The notes below the pieces were generated by a model. That model saw nothing but the letters and a program-made list of their open reading frames with translations. It ran no database searches and was not told the DNA's origin. The position numbers were made by a program, and so were the translations under genes. Positions 14,232-19,088 of a stretch of DNA of 19,088 bases are shown here, piece after piece. This stretch comes from JAYSRU01 sp043720875 (GTDB taxonomy: Bacteria; Bacteroidota; Bacteroidia; Flavobacteriales_D; Crocinitomicaceae), in NCBI GenBank assembly GCA_043720875.1, contig JAYSRU010000036.1, positions 1-19,088 of the forward strand, read 5' to 3'. The number at the start of each line of letters is the position of its first letter. Within the stretch, counting starts at the first letter, position 1.

Positions 14232-14966
14232 ATGGCAACAAAAGAAATTTCAATCGCAGACAAATTAGATGCATTAGTACAATTACAAAAAATTGATACG
14301 GAAATTGATCGCATCAGAACGATACGAGGAGAATTGCCTTTGGAAGTACAAGATCTTGAGGATGAGTTAGTTGGTTTAGCTACGCGTATTGAGAAATTGC
14401 AAACCGAAATGAAAGAATTGGATACTGATGTAACTGATCGTAAAAACGGAATGAAAGACGCGGAAACGTTAATTGCTAAATACAAAGAGCAACAAGATAA
14501 CGTAAGAAATAATCGTGAGTTTGAATCGCTTTCTAAAGAAATGGAATTTCAAGGTTTAGAGATTAAGTTACACGAAAAGAGAATTAAAGAAGCCAAAGCT
14601 AAAGCGGCAAGTAAAAAGGAAATTCTTGATGAAACAAAAGAAAAATCAGAACTTCGTACGGGAGATTTGAAAGGTAAAAAAGCTGAATTGGATGCTATTG
14701 TTGCAGAAACTCAAAAAGAAGAAGATCTATTGAACCAAAAATCTGAGGCTGCGAAAGCATCAATTGACGAACGTTTAGTAGCAGCTTACACACGTTTACG
14801 CTCAAATGCGAAAAACGGACTAGCTGTAGCAGTCATAGATCGTGATTCTTGTGGAGGATGTTTCAATAAGATTCCACCTCAGCGTCAATCAGATATTACT
14901 GCCAAGCGTAAAGTAATTGTTTGTGAGCACTGTGGACGAATATTAGTCCCGAAAGAAGAAGCATAA
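14232..14966 (+). CDS. Zinc-ribbon coiled-coil protein (COG1579 family)
   Basis: A protein of 244 residues. Residues 10-185 are almost entirely heptad-patterned and rich in Lys/Glu (KLDALVQLQKIDTEIDRIRT, then LVGLATRIEKLQTEMKELD), which predicts a long antiparallel coiled-coil hairpin. The end carries a C4 zinc ribbon: Cys207 and Cys210 (SCGGCFNKIPP) with Cys231 and Cys234 (IVCEHCGRIL). This layout matches COG1579 / CT398-like proteins, called CdsZ in Chlamydia, with proposed roles as nucleic-acid- or protein-binding adaptors; the actual function is uncertain. Pairing directly behind a Nif3-like gene is, to my knowledge, seen in several phyla, so the two products may act together. A strong terminator follows 20 bp after the stop. 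Confidence 0.9.
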   Translation: MATKEISIADKLDALVQLQKIDTEIDRIRTIRGELPLEVQDLEDELVGLATRIEKLQTEMKELDTDVTDRKNGMKDAETLIAKYKEQQDNVRNNREFESLSKEMEFQGLEIKLHEKRIKEAKAKAASKKEILDETKEKSELRTGDLKGKKAELDAIVAETQKEEDLLNQKSEAAKASIDERLVAAYTRLRSNAKNGLAVAVIDRDSCGGCFNKIPPQRQSDITAKRKVIVCEHCGRILVPKEEA

Positions 14967-14986
14967 GCATATCCTATAATATTTTA

Positions 14987-15019
14987 AAACGACTCCATTT
15001 ATTGGGGTCGTTTTTTTTG
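14987..15019 (+). terminator. Rho-independent terminator of the Nif3-like / zinc-ribbon pair
   Basis: AAAACGACTCCA (14987-14998) pairs with TGGGGTCGTTTT (15004-15015), with a single T-G wobble and a five-base loop. Eight T residues follow the stem core (15012-15019). The end of this T tract supplies the TTTG of the next gene's -33 element. Confidence 0.9.
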
Positions 15020-15047
15020 TTGTTAGTTTTTTACTGCGTAGTTTTGA
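15017..15047 (+). promoter_or_regulatory. Bacteroidota-type promoter of the DUF423 gene
   Basis: TTTG at 15017-15020 and TAGTTTTG at 15040-15047, an exact TAnnTTTG, are separated by 19 bp. The element ends 22 bp before the ATG at 15070. The -33 half overlaps the T tract of the preceding terminator. Confidence 0.7.
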
Positions 15048-15069
15048 GCTCAAAAAAAAAGGCAGTAAT

Positions 15070-15480
15070 ATGAAGTTTGATACTAAAGTAAAATTTGCAT
15101 TCACAGCAGGGATAATCGTTCTTATTATAGCTATTATCTTGGGGGCATTTGCAGCGCATGGTTTAAAAGGAAAGTTATCTGCAGAAAAGCTTATTAGTTT
15201 TGAAACCGGTGTGCGTTACCAGTTCTATAGTGCATTCGGTCTAATGATAATGGCTATGAGTGCAGTGATGTTTAATATTAAATTGCGTTTTTCTCCAGCC
15301 TTACTTTTCGCAGGTTGTATTGCTTTTTCAGGATCAATATATGGTTTGGCTTTAAACGAATTATTTAACTTAGGAATTAACAAAATTCTTGGACCAATTA
15401 CACCAATCGGCGGACTATTGATGATCTTGTCATGGGTCTTTCTTTTCATTGAATACAGAAAGGGTGCGAAGAATAATTAG
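15070..15480 (+). CDS. DUF423 family integral membrane protein
   Basis: A protein of 136 residues with four hydrophobic helices at about 8-30, 47-67, 74-92 and 105-129. The DUF423 signature is clear: LGAFAAHGLKGKLSAEKLIS, then FETGVRYQFYSAFGLMIM, and near the end GPITPIGGLLMILSWVFLF. The family (YgdD in Escherichia coli, TMEM256 in animals) has no established biochemical function. The gene has its own good promoter and is followed after 51 bp by the metallo-hydrolase gene, so the two may share a transcript; a TATTTTTTG at 15511-15519 is one base too long to be a proper -7 box. Confidence 0.92.
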   Translation: MKFDTKVKFAFTAGIIVLIIAIILGAFAAHGLKGKLSAEKLISFETGVRYQFYSAFGLMIMAMSAVMFNIKLRFSPALLFAGCIAFSGSIYGLALNELFNLGINKILGPITPIGGLLMILSWVFLFIEYRKGAKNN

Positions 15481-15531
15481 GAACGACAACTATTTAAAAT
15501 TTGCAATCACTATTTTTTGTAAATTCGCTTC

Positions 15532-16305
15532 ATGTCCAAACTGAAAGTTACACTATTAGGTTCAGGAACCTCACAAGGTGTTCCGGTTATTGCATGTGAT
15601 TGTAGTGTTTGCATTTCATTAGATACCAAAGACAAACGACTGCGTAGTTCGATTATGGTTGAAGCCGATGGATTCAATTTTGTTGTGGATACTGGACCAG
15701 ACTTTAGACAACAAATGTTAGCCAACAATGTTAAATCGTTAGATGCAGTGCTATTTACACATGAACATAAAGACCATTTAGCTGGATTGGACGACATTAG
15801 AGCTTTCAATTTTAAGTTCGATAAACCTATGGATGTTTATTGTAATGAAGCGGTTGAAGCTGCTTTAATGCGAGAGTTCCATTATATATTCATGGAAAAC
15901 AAGTATCCCGGAACTCCTTCAGTGAATCTTCATTCGATATCAAACACGCCTTTTAGGTTGCTAAATGGATTAGCAATTATTCCAATAGAAGTACTTCATT
16001 ATAAAATGCCTGTTTTAGGGTTTAGAATGAATGATTTTGCATACATTACGGATGCCAAAACCATAAGCACAGAAGAGAAAAGTAAGTTAAAAAATTTAGA
16101 GGTGCTCATTGTAAATTGTTTGCAAATTCTCCCTCATATCTCGCATTTTAATTTAGAAGAAGTGTTAGTGTTTATAGACGAGATCAAAGCAAAAAAAACA
16201 ATATTAACCCACATTTCTCACCACTTTGGTAAACATCAAGACATTGCAATGATGTTACCTAGTAATGTGAGTGTGGCTTATGATGGTTTAACGTTTGAAG
16301 TTTAG
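15532..16305 (+). CDS. PhnP-like MBL-fold metallo-hydrolase
   Basis: A protein of 257 residues, complete. It begins KVTLLGSGTSQGVPVIACDC and has the metallo-beta-lactamase motif THEHKDH with His77, His79, Asp81 and His82, then AYITDAKTIS with the bridging Asp, and THISHHFGKH near the C-terminus. Cys22, Cys24 and Cys27 (ACDCSVC) match the extra structural zinc site of PhnP-type phosphodiesterases. Such enzymes cleave cyclic phosphodiesters (PhnP acts on phosphoribosyl 1,2-cyclic phosphate). No phn genes are nearby, so a phosphonate role should not be assumed; the wider family is common in Bacteroidota as an orphan MBL-fold hydrolase. The stop overlaps the convergent DAHP synthase stop by four bases, so neither gene has intergenic room for a terminator. 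Confidence 0.88.
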   Translation: MSKLKVTLLGSGTSQGVPVIACDCSVCISLDTKDKRLRSSIMVEADGFNFVVDTGPDFRQQMLANNVKSLDAVLFTHEHKDHLAGLDDIRAFNFKFDKPMDVYCNEAVEAALMREFHYIFMENKYPGTPSVNLHSISNTPFRLLNGLAIIPIEVLHYKMPVLGFRMNDFAYITDAKTISTEEKSKLKNLEVLIVNCLQILPHISHFNLEEVLVFIDEIKAKKTILTHISHHFGKHQDIAMMLPSNVSVAYDGLTFEV

Positions 16306-17309
16306 GCATACAACAGTTGTTTCATTTTTTCTATTTTTGAAATTAATTGATCAGATTCTATAAAGTTTAAGGTTTGCTGGCCATCCGAGTAAGCTTCTTC
16401 TGGTTTTTCATGGATTTCAAAAATAACACCGTCTGCTCCTGCAATCAAAGAAGCAAGCGCCAAGTTGGGTACAAATTCGCGAATACCAATTCCGTGTGAT
16501 GGATCGGCAATTACAGGAAGGTGCGACTTATCTTTTAAGAGTTGAATGGCGTTAATATCGAAGGTGTTTCGGTATTCTGTTTCAAACGTACGAATTCCTC
16601 GTTCACAAAGCATTAAACGCTCGTTGCCTTTGCTAAATACGTATTCAGCAGAGTTTAATAACTCTTCGATTGTGCCACTTATTCCTCGTTTTAGTAAAAT
16701 GGGTTTGTCTATTTCTCCCAAAGCATCAAGTAAATTATAGTTTTGTGAGTTGCGTGCACCAACTTGAAATATATCAACGTAATCAGCCATTTCTTCTATT
16801 TGAGAAACTTGCATAACTTCTGTAATGATTTTGATTGAATGGGCTTTGCATTGTTCGTGCATCATTTTCAAACCATCGATCCCTAGTCCTCTAAATGCAT
16901 AAGGAGAACTTCTAGGTTTATAAACACCGCCACGCATGATTCGAATGTTGTTTTTCACCAAATGTGCAACTACTTTTTCAACTTGTTCCTCACTTTCAAT
17001 CGAACAAGGTCCAGCCATTAAGTTAGGATCTTTACCACCAATAACAACGTCATCGCCTAAATCGATTGAGGTATATTCGGTTTTCCATTTTCTACTTACC
17101 AGTTTATAATTGTCAGAAACGCGATGGATATCTGAAACGCCGTTTATTTTCCCAATAATTCTAATATCTACTTCTGTTTTACCAATACAGATCATGTAAC
17201 TGTCAAATTGAGTATTGACTAGAGTTGTTGTAAATTTATAGCGCGCTAGTATTGCTTGAAGTTCAAACAACTCTTGATTACTGATGCTTTTATTTAATTG
17301 AATGATCAT
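16302..17309 (-). CDS. aroF: 3-deoxy-7-phosphoheptulonate (DAHP) synthase, type I-beta with N-terminal regulatory domain
   Basis: A protein of 335 residues. It catalyses phosphoenolpyruvate + erythrose 4-phosphate to DAHP, the first step of aromatic amino-acid synthesis. Residues 1-70 form a ferredoxin-like regulatory domain (MIIQLNKSISNQELFELQAI). The barrel follows with MAGPCSIES, KPRSSPYAFRGLG, CERGIRTFE and DPSHGIG. The metal ligands known from the Thermotoga maritima enzyme are present with the same numbering: Cys102, His272, Glu298 and Asp309. The N-terminal domain of that enzyme mediates feedback inhibition by Tyr and Phe, so similar allostery is likely here. There is no fused chorismate mutase. 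The start is six bases after the trpA stop, making it the last gene of a trp operon. The symbol follows the AroF-like (TIGR01361-type) group and does not imply orthology to E. coli aroF. Confidence 0.93.
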   Translation of the reverse strand: MIIQLNKSISNQELFELQAILARYKFTTTLVNTQFDSYMICIGKTEVDIRIIGKINGVSDIHRVSDNYKLVSRKWKTEYTSIDLGDDVVIGGKDPNLMAGPCSIESEEQVEKVVAHLVKNNIRIMRGGVYKPRSSPYAFRGLGIDGLKMMHEQCKAHSIKIITEVMQVSQIEEMADYVDIFQVGARNSQNYNLLDALGEIDKPILLKRGISGTIEELLNSAEYVFSKGNERLMLCERGIRTFETEYRNTFDINAIQLLKDKSHLPVIADPSHGIGIREFVPNLALASLIAGADGVIFEIHEKPEEAYSDGQQTLNFIESDQLISKIEKMKQLLYA

Positions 17310-17315
17310 GATTCT

Positions 17316-18101
17316 TTACGTTAATGGGGTTAAAATGGAAGAAACAAATGTTGGAATGTCTTTTTTCAAGTTGTTGGATTTTGCTAACATTTGAATAAAT
17401 GATGAGCCGATTATTGCGCCATTTGCTAAGTTGGAGGCAGCACGAAATTCTTTGTTTCCTTTGACGCCAAAGCCAATTAATATTGGGTTTTTTAGTTTCA
17501 AATTGATGATATTCCCGATTCTATCGTCTATGGATGATTTTGTGGAATTGAAATTTCCAGTTGTTGAATTAGTTGAAACAAGGTAAATAAATCCTGTGCT
17601 GAGGGAATCAATCTTGTGAATTCTTTCGATAGACGTATCCGGACTAATCAAGAAAACAACGTGTATATTGTATTTCTGCGCATAGACTTTATGAAATTGT
17701 TCGAATTCATCTGTACTTAAATCAGGTAATATTATGCCGTCAATTCCTGTAGCTTTACAGTTTATGTAAAAAGTTTCAATTCCAAATTGCAATACGGAGT
17801 TCAAATATCCCATGAGTAGAACAGGTATTTCAGTTTTGGTTCTAAGTTCCGTTACGTCGGTAAATAGAGCTTTCAAACTCATACCATTATTCAACGCAAC
17901 TAAACTACTGTTTTGAATAATTGCACCATCCGCCAAGGGGTCGGAAAAAGGAATACCTATTTCAATAAGATCTACATTCGATTTGGAGAGCAATTCTATG
18001 ATCGGAAGTGTATCATTTCGTTTAGGAAATCCAGCGGTTAAAAAAATGGACAAAATATCCTTTTGCTTTTGTTCAAAAAGCAAGTCAATTCTATTTTTCA
18101 T
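17316..18101 (-). CDS. trpA: Tryptophan synthase alpha subunit
   Basis: A protein of 261 residues, the normal length. The alpha subunit cleaves indole-3-glycerol phosphate to indole and glyceraldehyde 3-phosphate and passes indole through a tunnel to TrpB. Catalytic Glu47 and Asp58 are present in IEIGIPFSDPLADGAIIQ; the usual DGPxIQ is DGAIIQ here. The phosphate-binding end is seen in LIGFGVKGNKE and GAIIGSSFIQM. The mobile loop is YLVSTNSTTG where the Escherichia coli protein has the SRAGVTG form; I believe this is common in the phylum. The start overlaps the trpB stop by 11 bp, implying translational coupling of the two subunits of the complex. Confidence 0.96.
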   Translation of the reverse strand: MKNRIDLLFEQKQKDILSIFLTAGFPKRNDTLPIIELLSKSNVDLIEIGIPFSDPLADGAIIQNSSLVALNNGMSLKALFTDVTELRTKTEIPVLLMGYLNSVLQFGIETFYINCKATGIDGIILPDLSTDEFEQFHKVYAQKYNIHVVFLISPDTSIERIHKIDSLSTGFIYLVSTNSTTGNFNSTKSSIDDRIGNIINLKLKNPILIGFGVKGNKEFRAASNLANGAIIGSSFIQMLAKSNNLKKDIPTFVSSILTPLT

Positions 18102-19088
18102 GGCGTGTTGTTTTTAAATAGCTGGTGAATGTATCAAGGTCCTTGTCGCCTCTTCCAGATAAGTTGATTACTACGACATCTGTTGATTTAAATTTTATCT
18201 TTGGCAACATGGCCAATGCATGTGCAGATTCTAATGCTGGAATTATTCCTTCTGTTTGAGTTAGATTTAACACTGCATCCATCGCTTCGTTGTCTGAAAT
18301 GTAGTGATATTGCGCCCTTTTAATGTCATGTAAAAATGAATGAATTGGACCAATACCAGGGTAATCTAAACCAGCGGAAAGACTGTATGGTTCTATAATT
18401 TGACCGTCATCTGTTTGCATTAAATAGGTTTTGCTTCCATGAATAACTCCGGGTTTTCCGATCTGTAAAGTAGCGGCTGTTTCCCCTGAATCAATTCCTT
18501 TTCCTGATGCTTCAACGCCAATTAACTGTACCTGCTCGTTTTCCAAAAAGTGATAAAATGCACCAGCAGCGTTACTTCCACCACCGATACAAGCAATTAC
18601 ATAATCAGGGTTTTCATTCCCAGTCTTTATACTCAATTGACTTTTGATTTCAGCACTGATAATAGATTGAAATCTTGCCACCATATCTGGGTAGGGATGC
18701 GGTCCAACCACCGAGCCAATAATATAATGCGTGGTTTCTGTGTTATTCATCCAATCTCGAATGGCTTCATTGGTTGCGTCTTTCAAGGTTTTACTTCCCG
18801 AGCGTGCGGGAACTACGGTTGCTCCCAAAAGTTGCATCCTACTAACATTAGGTGCTTGTCGTTTAATATCAACTTCTCCCATATATATGATGCATTCTAA
18901 TCCCATCAAGGCACAGGCAGTTGCTGTTGCTACACCGTGTTGACCTGCGCCAGTTTCAGCAATGATTCTTGTCTTTCCAAGTCTTTTGGCAAGCAATATT
19001 TGCCCGAGCGCGTTATTTATTTTATGTGCCCCGGTGTGGTTTAAATCTTCTCTTTTCAAATAGATTTGAGCACCGAATTGGCTAGACA
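18091..19088 (-). CDS. trpB: Tryptophan synthase beta subunit (5' end beyond the window)
   Basis: A pyridoxal-phosphate enzyme joining indole and serine to give tryptophan. About 331 codons are visible and the frame is open to the right edge, starting SSQFGAQIYLKREDLNHTG, so the TTG at 19059 is internal. The PLP lysine is in GAHKINN; by comparison with Lys87 of the Salmonella enzyme about 65 N-terminal residues are missing. Also present: AETGAGQHGVATA with the catalytic Glu, the phosphate-binding loop GGGSNAAGAF, and LSGRGDKD near the C-terminus. It belongs to the standard TrpB1 type that works with TrpA. The visible order trpB-trpA-DAHP synthase implies that the upstream trp genes lie to the right of the window. 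Confidence 0.97.
   Translation of the reverse strand, partial: SSQFGAQIYLKREDLNHTGAHKINNALGQILLAKRLGKTRIIAETGAGQHGVATATACALMGLECIIYMGEVDIKRQAPNVSRMQLLGATVVPARSGSKTLKDATNEAIRDWMNNTETTHYIIGSVVGPHPYPDMVARFQSIISAEIKSQLSIKTGNENPDYVIACIGGGSNAAGAFYHFLENEQVQLIGVEASGKGIDSGETAATLQIGKPGVIHGSKTYLMQTDDGQIIEPYSLSAGLDYPGIGPIHSFLHDIKRAQYHYISDNEAMDAVLNLTQTEGIIPALESAHALAMLPKIKFKSTDVVVINLSGRGDKDLDTFTSYLKTTRHEK

Noticed and set aside
1..19088. tRNA, rRNA, CRISPR, insertion sequence, prophage or defence genes
   Set aside because: No cloverleaf, regular short-repeat array, transposase or integrase motif, phage structural protein or known defence domain was seen on either strand.

Overview
The window looks like chromosomal DNA of a member of the Bacteroidota, probably of the Flavobacteriales. 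The DNA is AT-rich. Two large TonB-dependent receptors carry the N-terminal carboxypeptidase-regulatory-like domain typical of the phylum. One secreted protein ends in a type IX secretion (Por) sorting domain. Several signal peptides end with Gln at or next to the cleavage site. The best promoters fit the Bacteroidota pattern TTG / TAnnTTTG rather than TTGACA / TATAAT. A family-level assignment (for example Crocinitomicaceae) would be a guess.

Layout. Positions 1-1410 (+) hold the 3' end of a probable outer-membrane lipid A deacylase-like barrel, a translationally coupled GIN-domain lipoprotein, and a small Cys-rich membrane-anchored protein. Positions 1411-1677 hold a near-perfect 61-bp direct repeat flanking an AT-rich hairpin. 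Positions 1678-3344 (-) hold an ACT-domain protein and a DUF58/von Willebrand-like protein, each with a recognisable promoter. Positions 3470-4649 (+) hold an outer-membrane barrel and two small hydrophobic proteins; the first of these is only 44 codons, from a TTG start. Positions 4626-7826 (-) hold an Oar-like TonB-dependent receptor. The 303-bp gap after it contains a decayed partial copy of the small membrane gene at 4287, plus a strong terminator. Positions 8130-12824 (-) hold a T9SS-exported beta-helix protein downstream of a second TonB-dependent receptor. Positions 13135-14966 (+) hold the Nif3-like / zinc-ribbon coiled-coil pair, closed by a strong terminator. Positions 15070-16305 (+) hold a DUF423 membrane protein and a PhnP-like metallo-hydrolase. 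Positions 16302-19088 (-) hold the end of a tryptophan operon: trpB (its 5' end lies off the window), trpA and a type I-beta DAHP synthase.

How the genes work together. The right end is a biosynthetic operon that joins the last two steps of tryptophan synthesis to the first step of the shikimate pathway. The middle is a cell-surface section with two receptors and one secreted substrate, probably concerned with uptake or surface display; their ligands cannot be read from sequence. The remainder is housekeeping or uncharacterised.

I see no tRNA, rRNA, CRISPR array, transposase, phage gene or recognisable defence system. The least expected signals are the repeat-hairpin-repeat block at 1434-1651, the paralogue remnant at 7909-8010, and the tandem small membrane ORFs at 4146-4649. 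No clearly new multi-gene system could be supported.
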